A stretch of 6,012 nt of DNA from JBKJTP01 sp046590195. Its GTDB lineage: Bacteria > Bacteroidota > Ignavibacteria > Palsa-1295. The stretch spans positions 1 to 6,012 of the forward strand of contig JBKJTP010000069.1 in the NCBI GenBank assembly GCA_046590195.1. The letters run 5' to 3'. Position numbers and translations under genes: made by a program. The notes below the pieces were generated by a model that made no database searches, was not told where the DNA came from, and saw only the letters and a list, made by a program, of their open reading frames with translations. Below, piece after piece: positions 1 through 5,324 of this stretch (the first letter of the stretch is position 1; every line of letters starts with the position of its first letter).

Positions 1-696
1 TTTGTGGGTGTACTTAAGCGGAAGGAGCAGGCCAAGCCACAGTTGAGGATGGTACTGCAACTTATTTCCGAAATTTTCGATCCTTTTGCGAGTGAAAATC
101 CATGGAAGTTAGCCGCGCCCCTTACTCGGGGTAGACAGTACCATAGCGCTGCACTCCTCATGCATGACGGACGAGTTTTTGTAGGGGGAGGTGAGCCCAG
201 ACACGGCTCTGAGAAAGAGTCCGCCTCTTTACACGACTTTGAGATATATACCCCTGATTGTTTATTAAGAGGACCTCGTCCCGAGTTCTCCATTGCTGCA
301 CAGAAGGTATCTCATGGGCAAAGACTCGCAATAAAGCTGGGCGGTGATTGGAGATTCAAGCACCTGCACCCCGAGCGTATTGCACTCATCAGGTGCTGCA
401 CTGCAACTCATTCGTTCAACTACGATCAAAGCTACGTTAATCTTCAGGCACGGAAAAAGCTGCGACGGTACGTAGCCGGAAAATATCACATCGAAGAAAA
501 TTTCTATAAGCGGATCGAACAAGCCGAGGCAGAGCCCCTTGAAGCACCTGAACCGACGGACTCAGAGTTTGAAGTAGTCATCCCCGAGAATCCGAGTTTG
601 CTTCCCCCGGGCTATTACTATCTTTTCCTTCTGAGTAAGTTAGGCGATGGTACGCCAGGCGCCGCTTCGATTGCCGAATTCGTTTGCATCCAGTAA
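1..696 (+). CDS. Galactose oxidase-like copper protein, C-terminal part (5' partial)
   Basis: The frame is open to the left edge, so the GTG at position 4 is probably internal and the N-terminal part lies outside. Residues below are numbered from that GTG. Residues 21-63 look like a last kelch blade (EIFDP, then RQYHSAALLMHDGRVFVGGG). Residues 74-230 match the galactose oxidase/glyoxal oxidase C-terminal E-set domain (DUF1929-like), with FEIYTPDCLLRGPRP, CTATHSFNYDQ and a final PGYYYLFLL strand. By family knowledge the fungal enzyme binds copper through Tyr495, His496 and His581. Tyr46, His47 and His136 occupy the same motif positions, so the visible half of the copper site is intact. The Cys-Tyr crosslink partners (Cys228, Tyr272) would be off-window, so oxidase activity is not shown. 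A charged insert at about 148-188 makes the domain roughly 30 residues longer than in the fungal enzyme. No T9SS tail follows. The next gene starts 4 bp after the stop, suggesting co-transcription. Confidence 0.85.
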   Translation, partial: FVGVLKRKEQAKPQLRMVLQLISEIFDPFASENPWKLAAPLTRGRQYHSAALLMHDGRVFVGGGEPRHGSEKESASLHDFEIYTPDCLLRGPRPEFSIAAQKVSHGQRLAIKLGGDWRFKHLHPERIALIRCCTATHSFNYDQSYVNLQARKKLRRYVAGKYHIEENFYKRIEQAEAEPLEAPEPTDSEFEVVIPENPSLLPPGYYYLFLLSKLGDGTPGAASIAEFVCIQ

Positions 697-700
697 GAAA

Positions 701-1876
701 ATGAGGACTTCTCTTATAATCGCCGTGCTCGTTTTGCCCTTATCCGCGATAGGTCAAGGTATTGACACGATCAAGACATTGATACCTATCGTGCCGAACT
801 CTATGGGATTTCCAGATCGATTGCATGGCGTTTGTGCAGGAGATCATCCTTCAACGGTCGATGGGCCCACTCAGATTATCGTTACCTCAGATGGAGGGGA
901 GACATGGACTACGGTCAAAACCACGTTCAGGCCTTGGTGGGTAGCATTCCCTTCAGTCGATCTCTTGCATTCGTCTTCACTCGATGGCCATTTTAGGTCG
1001 TCGAATTTGGGCACTTCCTGGGATAGCTCAGTCTCGGGTGGCGTGTTTATCCGGTTTCCTTCTCCGGAATTTGGCTTTTCGGAGTCCAGGCGTACTACTG
1101 ATTCTGGTAGAACCTGGCAGAGATTTGATCGAGCACCGATCCCGAACGGGATTTGGGAAGATGCAGGCTTTCAAGACGCGGCAACAGGATATATGTCAGG
1201 TTCAAGAGACGAAGGCTGCTTCGGCGCCTGGTCAGCAGTCTATGTTACCGAAGATTCGGCAAAAACATGGCAGTTACTTTTTCATAACACGGGTCGGCAT
1301 TTCCCCCGCCAGGCATTGCGGACAGGAAATGGCAATTGGCTAGTGACGTTCTACGATGAGGAAGTATATCTTCGTGCTGACGGAGGATTCAAACAATTAG
1401 GGAAGTTTGGGTCCTCATTGCTACTCCATCCCGATGGTAGTATTTACGGCTCTAAAGGCTATCGCTCAACAGATAACGGTGAGACATTTCAGAAGTGGGT
1501 TCTGGAGGAAGAACTTGAATTCGGACTGGTCGTAGCCGGACCGGACTCGTCTGTTTATTTCACTTCAAGCTCCGATACTCGAAACTGGCAAACTGTCGGG
1601 CACATCATCTACCGGATTTATTCTCCGAGTTTGGCTTTTGGCGGCAAATCGAGTGTTCATCGTTCGCCTGAACCTGACCCAAGAACCGCGTTCTCAGTGC
1701 ATCGAGGCGGGCAATATCGATTGCCACATAATGATGGCTTCGAACTCTTTAATCTGATAGGTCTCCGCGTCGCAAGTTCTAATGAGCCGACCGATCACCT
1801 AAGCACCGCTGACCTCGCTCCTGGTCTCTATTTGCTTCGCCTTGCCGATCAGACACAAAGACTGATGATTTATTAG
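701..1876 (+). CDS. Secreted Asp-box (BNR/YCF48-like) beta-propeller protein with T9SS-like C-terminal tail
   Basis: This is a 391-residue protein. The ATG at 701 is preferred over an in-frame ATG at 647 because it opens directly into a signal peptide (MRTSLIIAV, hydrophobic core, likely cut after AIG near residue 18) and does not overlap the upstream gene. There is no Shine-Dalgarno sequence, only an A-rich AAGAAA, as is common in Bacteroidetes. The body carries at least five Asp-box-like motifs (S/T-x-D-x-G-x-T-W) at about residues 63-69, 101-107, 133-139, 183-190 and 256-263. These typically cap blades of BNR/YCF48-like propellers. Residues 325-391 resemble a T9SS type A sorting domain: FELFNLIGLRV, then LSTADLAPGLYLLRL and a short basic/aromatic end. 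The inferred route is Sec export, outer-membrane passage by T9SS, then release or surface anchoring. The ligand or substrate cannot be read from sequence. The 4-bp spacing to the copper-protein gene suggests a shared transcript. Confidence 0.82.
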   Translation: MRTSLIIAVLVLPLSAIGQGIDTIKTLIPIVPNSMGFPDRLHGVCAGDHPSTVDGPTQIIVTSDGGETWTTVKTTFRPWWVAFPSVDLLHSSSLDGHFRSSNLGTSWDSSVSGGVFIRFPSPEFGFSESRRTTDSGRTWQRFDRAPIPNGIWEDAGFQDAATGYMSGSRDEGCFGAWSAVYVTEDSAKTWQLLFHNTGRHFPRQALRTGNGNWLVTFYDEEVYLRADGGFKQLGKFGSSLLLHPDGSIYGSKGYRSTDNGETFQKWVLEEELEFGLVVAGPDSSVYFTSSSDTRNWQTVGHIIYRIYSPSLAFGGKSSVHRSPEPDPRTAFSVHRGGQYRLPHNDGFELFNLIGLRVASSNEPTDHLSTADLAPGLYLLRLADQTQRLMIY

Positions 1877-1921
1877 TGGCTTGCAGTTTTGCCGAATGTG
1901 GATAATTTCTGTTGAAAAGTA

Positions 1922-1952
1922 TTGCTTTTTGGCTTTCTATTTCGTATATTTG
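1922..1952 (+). promoter_or_regulatory. Bacteroidetes-type promoter (TTG-N20-TAnnTTTG)
   Basis: TTG at 1922-1924 is followed after 20 nt by TATATTTG at 1945-1952. This is a perfect match to the TAnnTTTG -7 element recognised by the primary sigma factor of Bacteroidetes, with a -33 TTG at an accepted distance. The surroundings are AT-rich. Transcription would begin near 1958-1960 and run toward rplO. Whether it serves the rplO-secY transcript or a separate small RNA is inference. Confidence 0.6.
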
Positions 1953-1971
1953 ACCTGGATTACGCAGATTA

Positions 1972-2053
1972 AAAGATTGGGGAAGATTAGATTCTGGCTC
2001 CCTTGGTTTGTCCTCGATCCCGAACCTACCTGTTGCCCAACTCCCAATTCTTT
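1972..2053 (+). other. Foldable segment directly downstream of the promoter (candidate structured leader or small RNA)
   Basis: AAAGATTGGGG at 1972-1982 can pair with 2042-2053 in about 11 bp, with T2048 bulged and one G-T wobble at the inner end. Nested inside, GGTTTG (2005-2010) pairs with CGAACC (2021-2026), including one wobble, around a 10-nt loop. The outer stem begins about 13 nt after the predicted transcription start. An alternative pairing of CCTACCT (2025-2031) with AGGTAGG (2094-2100) would compete with this fold. I recognise no known RNA family (not 5S, tRNA, SRP or RNase P) and see no terminator after it. It could be a leader, a small RNA or chance folding. Confidence 0.25.
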
Positions 2054-2101
2054 ACGTTGCTGTGCGATATGATTCGTTGATTTATAAGGACTTAGGTAGG
2101 G

Positions 2102-2115
2102 TCAGAGGTGAGAGG
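2102..2115 (-). repeat. Two heptanucleotide units (CCTCTGA type, reverse orientation)
   Basis: TCAGAGG followed by TGAGAGG. Read on the minus strand these are CCTCTCA and CCTCTGA. The second is identical to the first unit of the five-unit CCTCTAG array in the rplO-secY spacer. The pair runs directly into an eight-G run at 2114-2121. It is short, and is listed because of the exact match to the other array. Confidence 0.45.
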
Positions 2116-2131
2116 GGGGGGCTTCGCGGGA

Positions 2132-2166
2132 GTGCTGAGTTGAAAGTGCTGAGTGCTGAGTGGGGA
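2132..2166 (+). repeat. Five-unit heptanucleotide array, GTGCTGA type
   Basis: Five units of exactly 7 bp all begin with GT. Units 1, 3 and 4 are GTGCTGA, unit 2 is GTTGAAA and unit 5 is GTGGGGA. Units 2-3 match positions 5325-5338 downstream of map at 13 of 14 bases, so the two arrays belong to one family. The 7-bp period means copy-number changes would shift frame if translated, in keeping with an intergenic location. Confidence 0.8.
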
Positions 2167-2204
2167 TTGGAATAGAGTCGTGTGTGAATTCGCGATTGAC
2201 CTCA

Positions 2205-2252
2205 GGGGATTGCTTCGTCGCTTTGGCGATGAATGCCTCCTCGCAATGACAG
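2205..2252. repeat. Imperfect palindromic intergenic element (GTCATTGCGAGG...GAAGCAATCC type)
   Basis: Outer arms ATTGC (2209-2213) and GCAAT (2243-2247) enclose an 8-bp stem, TTCGTCGC (2214-2221) with GCGATGAA (2226-2233), which has one G-T wobble and a 4-nt loop. Nine unpaired bases lie on the 3' side. On the minus strand it starts GTCATTGCGAGGAGG and ends GACGAAGCAATCCC. From memory this matches a palindromic repeat seen in many copies in unrelated bacterial genomes. I could not run a genome search. It has no coding capacity, and its mobilisation is unknown. Confidence 0.6.
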
Positions 2253-2270
2253 GTGCCATTGAGATGCCAG

Positions 2271-2295
2271 GCTTGCCGGCTAAAGCCAGCGCTAC
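2271..2295. repeat. Small palindrome (GTAGCGCTGGCTTTAGCCGGC type)
   Basis: GCCGGCT (2275-2281) pairs with AGCCAGC (2284-2290) across two bases, with one G-T wobble on the minus-strand copy. The minus-strand form, with GGCTTTAGCC at its centre, resembles short dispersed palindromes common between genes in environmental bacteria. It lies 18 bp after the preceding palindromic element, so this gap has accumulated several independent repeat types. Confidence 0.45.
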
Positions 2296-2300
2296 AAAAT

Positions 2301-2315
2301 CGAAACCCGAAACCC
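2301..2315 (-). repeat. Two heptanucleotide units, GGGTTTC on the minus strand
   Basis: CGAAACC occurs twice in tandem, then a C. On the minus strand this reads GGGTTTCGGGTTTCG, the same GGGTTTN unit type as the G-rich array at 2905-2939 but in opposite orientation. The two arrays bracket rplO. Confidence 0.5.
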
Positions 2316-2383
2316 GGCTCTGCGGTTAGAAGCCGGTCAACTAGTGGCTCCCAGCCATAGTCGGCATTGACAATCCAAAGCGA

Positions 2384-2400
2384 GCGGAGCGATTCTCCGC
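2384..2400 (+). promoter_or_regulatory. Hairpin just upstream of rplO
   Basis: GCGGAG (2384-2389) pairs perfectly with CTCCGC (2395-2400) around a 5-nt loop. It ends 21 nt before the rplO ATG, in a leader with no Shine-Dalgarno sequence. No U-run follows, so it is not an intrinsic terminator. It might affect initiation or mRNA stability, or be one more palindrome of this repeat-rich gap. Confidence 0.35.
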
Positions 2401-2421
2401 GTTAGTAATCAAAACAATCAC

Positions 2422-2901
2422 ATGGCAGCACGTCAAAATCCGCGTCCAGCACAGGGCGCGACGAAAAATGTAAAGCGCGTAGGCCGCGGTCAGGGTTCAG
2501 GACACGGTAAGACCGCTACCCGTGGTAGCAACGGTGCGCTTTCCCGCTCAGGTCACAAGTTCAAGTACGGCTTCGAGGGTGGTCAGATGCCTTTGGCTCG
2601 CCGCGTACCGAAGTTCGGCTTCAAGTCTCCATTCCGCGTAGAATATCAGATCATCAATCTCGATGCTCTCGAGATCTGCGTGCAGAATGGCCGCCTTCCA
2701 AAGGGCGAGACGATCACACCAGATCTCCTCTGGGAAGTTGGTCTTATCAATCGCTCGGCAATGCCAGTGAAGATCCTCAGCAACGGTGAATTGACTCAGG
2801 CTGTAACAGTCCAGGTCCACCGCGTGTCAAAGACAGCACAGGAGAAGATCGAAAAGGCTGGCGGTAAGGTCATCGAGCTCGAGGCTGGTACAGCGCTTTA
2901 A
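2422..2901 (+). CDS. rplO: 50S ribosomal protein L15
   Basis: A 159-residue protein, close to the usual bacterial L15 length of about 145-160. L15 binds 23S rRNA in the large subunit and joins late in assembly. Residues 11-50 are the basic, glycine-rich extension that threads into rRNA (GATKNVKRVGRGQGSGHGK, then a GALSRSGHK-type stretch). Residues 51-75 carry FEGGQMPLARRVPKFGF, typical of the family. The C-terminal globular part includes the L15 signature region from K117 (KILSNGEL) to G147/G148 (EKIEKAGG). The ATG at 2422 gives the expected N-terminus. It has no Shine-Dalgarno sequence, only an A-rich CAAAACAATCAC. The gene is normally preceded by rpmD and rpsE, but here repeat-filled DNA and unrelated secreted-protein genes lie upstream. 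secY follows after 164 bp. Confidence 0.97.
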   Translation: MAARQNPRPAQGATKNVKRVGRGQGSGHGKTATRGSNGALSRSGHKFKYGFEGGQMPLARRVPKFGFKSPFRVEYQIINLDALEICVQNGRLPKGETITPDLLWEVGLINRSAMPVKILSNGELTQAVTVQVHRVSKTAQEKIEKAGGKVIELEAGTAL

Positions 2902-2904
2902 GCA

Positions 2905-2939
2905 GGGTTTAGGGTATCGGGTTTGGGGTATGGGGAATT
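2905..2939 (+). repeat. Five-unit G-rich heptanucleotide array (GGGNNNN)
   Basis: GGG recurs every 7 bp five times, at 2905, 2912, 2919, 2926 and 2933. Units 1 and 3 are GGGTTTN and units 2 and 4 are GGGTATN, suggesting growth by a 14-bp doublet. It begins 3 bp after the rplO stop codon. Four or five G-tracts separated by 4-nt loops fit a G-quadruplex motif on the coding strand, and therefore possibly in the mRNA. Confidence 0.75.
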
Positions 2940-2957
2940 TCGAATAGCTAATTTCAG

Positions 2958-2992
2958 CCTCTGACCTCTAGCCTCTAGCCTCTAGCCACTAA
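2958..2992 (+). repeat. Five-unit heptanucleotide array, CCTCTAG type
   Basis: Five 7-bp units start with CC: CCTCTGA first, then CCTCTAG three times, then a diverged CCACTAA. It lies 18 bp beyond the G-rich array, and each spans 35 bp. The degenerate end units and identical centre are what unequal exchange or slippage would leave. The first unit also occurs in reverse orientation at 2102-2108. Confidence 0.8.
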
Positions 2993-3044
2993 CAAAATTG
3001 TTCTTAAGTCCAGGCGTTCACGCGCCGAAGTTGCAATTCACTAA

Positions 3045-3059
3045 TCTCCTAACTGGAGA
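3045..3059 (+). promoter_or_regulatory. secY ribosome binding site inside a small hairpin
   Basis: GGAGA (3055-3059) is a good Shine-Dalgarno sequence, with GGAG ending 7 nt before the ATG at 3066. Directly upstream, TCTCC (3045-3049) is its exact complement, leaving a 5-nt loop (TAACT). If formed, the hairpin would hide the binding site. Five base pairs is a weak stem, so any effect on translation is inference. It is stronger than the start contexts at 701 and 2422, which have no such site. Confidence 0.45.
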
Positions 3060-3065
3060 AATCAC

Positions 3066-4409
3066 ATGAGTCGCTTATCTGAAAGTTTTCGCAACATCTT
3101 CAAGATCGAAGAGCTGCGCCAACGTATCATGTATACGCTTGGTCTGCTCGTGATCGTGAGACTCGGATCGCACATCGCGCTACCGGGTATAGATGTTAAT
3201 GCGCTCAGCGCGCCATCTACGGGTGGTAATGATAATTCGCTATTTGGTCTCTATGATCTGTTCGTAGGAGGCGCATTTGAACGAGCCGCGATCTTCGCGC
3301 TCGGCATTATGCCCTACATCTCGACGTCGATCATTGTGCAGCTGCTGGGTGCGGTAGTACCGTATTTCCAGAAGCTACAGAAAGAGGGAGAAGAGGGCCG
3401 CAAGCGCATCACGCAGCTCACTCGCGTTGGTACGCTGATCGTTGCAGCAGGTCAGGCATGGGGAATGAGCATTTACTTGCTCAACAATCCTAATGGCCAG
3501 CAGCTTGTCTCTCCGGGTATCAGTCCGTTCTGGTTCATCACTTCGAGTATCTTCTGCTTGTGCGCAGGTACAATGTTCATGATGTGGCTTGGTGAGCAGA
3601 TCACTGAGCGCGGTATCGGTAACGGTATCTCGCTGATCATCTTCATCGGTATCGTCGCTCGATTCCCGAACGCGATCCTTGGCGAAGTTGAGATGGTCCG
3701 TTCTGGCAATACGAATATCATCGTGGAGCTTGTCTTGTTAGCGTTCTTCGTCGCCATCGTCGCCTTCGTGGTCTTGATGACGCAGGGGATACGAAAGATA
3801 CCGGTGCAATATGCGAAGCGAGTCATCGGCCGTAAGGTCTATGGCGGCGTCACGCAGCACATCCCAATGCGTATCAACACCGCGGGTGTTATGCCGATCA
3901 TCTTCGCGCAGTCGTTGCTCTTCATCCCAAGCACGTTGCTGACGTTCTTCCCGGACTCAGGCTTCGCTACCTCCATGGCGCAGTTCTTCGATTACCGCTC
4001 ATGGACTCATGCGCTTGTCTTCGGATTGATGATCATCTTCTTTACGTACTTCTATACGGCTATCGCGTTCAATCCGCGTGACGTAGCAGATACGATGAAG
4101 AAGCAGGGTGGATTTATCCCGGGTATCCGTCCAGGTAAGCCGACGAGCGAGTACATCGATAACATTCTGACGCACATCACGCTGCCAGGTGCTATCTTCC
4201 TCGCGCTCATCGCAGTCATGCCGACCTTCGCATCATACCTCGGTGTGAATGCCACGTTCGCGCAGTTCTTCGGCGGTACGAGCTTGCTCATCATGGTCGG
4301 TGTCGCGCTCGATACGCTCCAGCAGATCGAGTCACATCTGCTCATGCGCAACTACGACGGTCTGATGAAGACCGGTCGTATCAAGGGTCGCACACAGGGC
4401 GGCTTCTAA
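3066..4409 (+). CDS. secY: Preprotein translocase subunit SecY
   Basis: A 447-residue inner-membrane protein, normal length for SecY, the channel of the SecYEG translocon that exports and inserts proteins with SecA or the ribosome. About ten membrane segments can be seen, near 20-40, 74-100, 120-138, 154-175, 187-205, 216-240, 272-294, 314-336, 369-390 and 396-420. The plug/TM2 region carries LFVGGAFERAAIFALGIMPYI. The first cytosolic loops show KEGEEGRKR (106-114) and GEQITERGIGNGISL (176-190). Loop C5 has KIPVQYAKR (244-252) and loop C6 has NPRDVADTMKKQGGFIPGIR (336-355), the SecA/ribosome contact regions. GGTSLLIMVGVALDT (403-417) is the usual TM10 motif. The start is fixed by GGAG 7 nt upstream. 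It lies between rplO and map as in many FCB bacteria, but with a 164-bp repeat-bearing gap before it and a terminator after it. Confidence 0.98.
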   Translation: MSRLSESFRNIFKIEELRQRIMYTLGLLVIVRLGSHIALPGIDVNALSAPSTGGNDNSLFGLYDLFVGGAFERAAIFALGIMPYISTSIIVQLLGAVVPYFQKLQKEGEEGRKRITQLTRVGTLIVAAGQAWGMSIYLLNNPNGQQLVSPGISPFWFITSSIFCLCAGTMFMMWLGEQITERGIGNGISLIIFIGIVARFPNAILGEVEMVRSGNTNIIVELVLLAFFVAIVAFVVLMTQGIRKIPVQYAKRVIGRKVYGGVTQHIPMRINTAGVMPIIFAQSLLFIPSTLLTFFPDSGFATSMAQFFDYRSWTHALVFGLMIIFFTYFYTAIAFNPRDVADTMKKQGGFIPGIRPGKPTSEYIDNILTHITLPGAIFLALIAVMPTFASYLGVNATFAQFFGGTSLLIMVGVALDTLQQIESHLLMRNYDGLMKTGRIKGRTQGGF

Positions 4410-4435
4410 AGTTAGCCAGTTCGCTTTATCGAGAG

Positions 4436-4459
4436 AGCCGCGGCACGTCCGCGGCTTTT
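4436..4459 (+). terminator. Rho-independent terminator after secY
   Basis: GCCGCGG (4437-4443) pairs perfectly with CCGCGGC (4449-4455) around CACGT, and A4436-T4456 can extend the stem to 8 bp. A T-run with one C follows (TTTTCTT). It begins 27 bp after the secY stop codon. This is the only classical terminator I see in the window, and it implies that map is at least partly expressed from its own promoter. Confidence 0.85.
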
Positions 4460-4513
4460 CTTGTCAACGGGCGATTTCTTTGTATCGCAATGTGTTAGTT
4501 CTCTCCGTAATTT

Positions 4514-4518
4514 AGGAG
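4514..4518 (+). promoter_or_regulatory. Ribosome binding site of map
   Basis: AGGAG ends 10 nt before the ATG at 4529 and 16 nt before a second in-frame ATG at 4535, so 4529 is the better start. A CTCC at 4503-4506 could pair with its GGAG, echoing the arrangement before secY but with only 4 bp and a longer loop. Confidence 0.6.
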
Positions 4519-4528
4519 CAGAAAACGA

Positions 4529-5320
4529 ATGTACATGACAAGCGCCAACAGCCTGATCAAGACCGAGGAAGAAATTGCGAAGATCGCCGAATCCGGTAAG
4601 ATCCTTGCCGCCGCATTCGTGCAGGTCCGCGACCAGATCAAGCCTGGCGTCACGACCCTCGAGCTCGACAAGATCGCCGAGGATTTCATCATCGGCCAAG
4701 GTGGCTATCCGGCATTCAAGGGCTACAAGGTCGGCAAGAATACCTTCAAGTACTGCTGCTGCATGTCAAAGAACGACGCTGTCGTTCATGGCCTACCCGA
4801 CGATGTTCCGCTGAAGGAAGGCGACATCATCTCCGTCGACATGGGCGTCAAGAAGGACGGCTGGTATGCGGATTCTGCGTGGACGTATCCGGTTGGCACC
4901 ATCGCTCCTGAGATCCAGCAGCTGCTTGACGTCACTCGCGATTCGCTCCTCATGGCAGTTGCGCAGGCGAAGGTCGGCAACCGCCTCTTCGACATTGCCA
5001 ACGCCGTGCAGGGTTACTGCGAAGCGCATGGATATAGCGTAGTCCGCGAGCTCGTCGGTCATGGCATCGGCCGTTATCTTCACGAAGAGCCGCAGGTCCC
5101 GAATTATCTCCCGAGCCGCTTTGAGCCATTCCCGAACATCGAGTTGAAAGAGGGGATGACCCTCGCCATCGAACCGATGATCAACATGGGTACCGCACGA
5201 GTCAAGACTTCCCGCGATAAGTGGACCGTCCTAACTGCCGACGGCAAGCCTAGCGCACACTTCGAGCACACGATCGTTGTCCGTAATGGTGGCGGAGAGA
5301 TCCTGACGAGGCACGTTTGA
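4529..5320 (+). CDS. map: Methionine aminopeptidase, type I
   Basis: A 263-residue cytosolic metallo-enzyme that removes the initiator methionine from new proteins with small second residues. The length equals that of the E. coli enzyme (264), with no extra N-terminal SH3/zinc region, so it is type Ia. By alignment with E. coli the two-metal ligands are all present: D104 (SVDMGV), D115 (YADSAWT), H178 (GHGIGRYLHEEPQV), E215 (AIEPMINMG) and E246 (HFEHTIVV). The substrate-contacting histidine is H87 (VVHGLPDD). The spacing between D104 and D115 and between E215 and E246 equals that in E. coli. Three cysteines in a row (C76-C78), near the position of a single pocket cysteine in E. coli, are unusual. 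map next to secY is the usual order, but infA, rpmJ and rpsM do not follow. Instead an opposite-strand gene ends 36 bp away. Confidence 0.97.
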   Translation: MYMTSANSLIKTEEEIAKIAESGKILAAAFVQVRDQIKPGVTTLELDKIAEDFIIGQGGYPAFKGYKVGKNTFKYCCCMSKNDAVVHGLPDDVPLKEGDIISVDMGVKKDGWYADSAWTYPVGTIAPEIQQLLDVTRDSLLMAVAQAKVGNRLFDIANAVQGYCEAHGYSVVRELVGHGIGRYLHEEPQVPNYLPSRFEPFPNIELKEGMTLAIEPMINMGTARVKTSRDKWTVLTADGKPSAHFEHTIVVRNGGGEILTRHV

Positions 5321-5324
5321 GTTA

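Larger units (their letters stand above)
1877..2421. other. 545-bp intergenic region, promoter and repeat-rich
   Basis: I find no convincing gene here. The left third holds a Bacteroidetes-type promoter and a foldable segment. From about 2100 onward the DNA is a patchwork of heptanucleotide repeats, a G8 run (2114-2121), two palindromic elements and several simple hairpins. The hairpins include CCGGCT 2314-2319 with AGCCGG 2331-2336, and TGGCT 2345-2349 with AGCCA 2353-2357. A reading frame starting with TTG at 1881 (63 codons) is rejected because it runs straight through the promoter, is rich in Trp/Cys/Phe and has no family resemblance. If the promoter drives rplO, the mRNA leader would be about 460 nt. 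Confidence 0.7.

Noticed and set aside
647..700. Upstream ATG as start of the propeller protein
   Set aside because: It would put 18 polar residues before a clear signal peptide and overlap the preceding gene by 50 bp. The ATG at 701 is better.
1881..2072. 63-codon reading frame starting with TTG after the propeller gene
   Set aside because: It crosses a strong promoter and a foldable segment, has no ribosome binding site, is rich in Trp/Cys/Phe and resembles no family.
2132..2166. CRISPR-like array
   Set aside because: The units are 7 bp with no spacers. These are simple tandem repeats, not direct repeats separated by unique spacers.
2367..2395. TTGACA at 2367-2372 as a -35 box for rplO
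   Set aside because: No TATAAT- or TAnnTTTG-like element lies at the right distance. A GC-rich hairpin occupies that place.
1877..2421. A tRNA, 5S rRNA or other standard RNA gene in the large gap
   Set aside because: No TTCGANNC arm with a matching acceptor stem and no recognisable 5S, SRP or RNase P core were found.
3013..3038. GGCG/CGCC and AATTG/CAATT pairings in the secY leader as a riboswitch
   Set aside because: The stems are only 4-5 bp, separated by unpaired bases, and resemble no known riboswitch or ribosomal protein leader.
3473..4351. Long reverse-strand reading frames inside secY
   Set aside because: They are antisense shadows of an unmistakable secY with low-complexity Ser/Met/Ile composition and no start context.
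4412..5083. Reverse-strand and alternative-frame reading frames over map and its leader
   Set aside because: They overlap the fully conserved map gene and the terminator, and show Arg/Ser/Ala-rich shadow composition.
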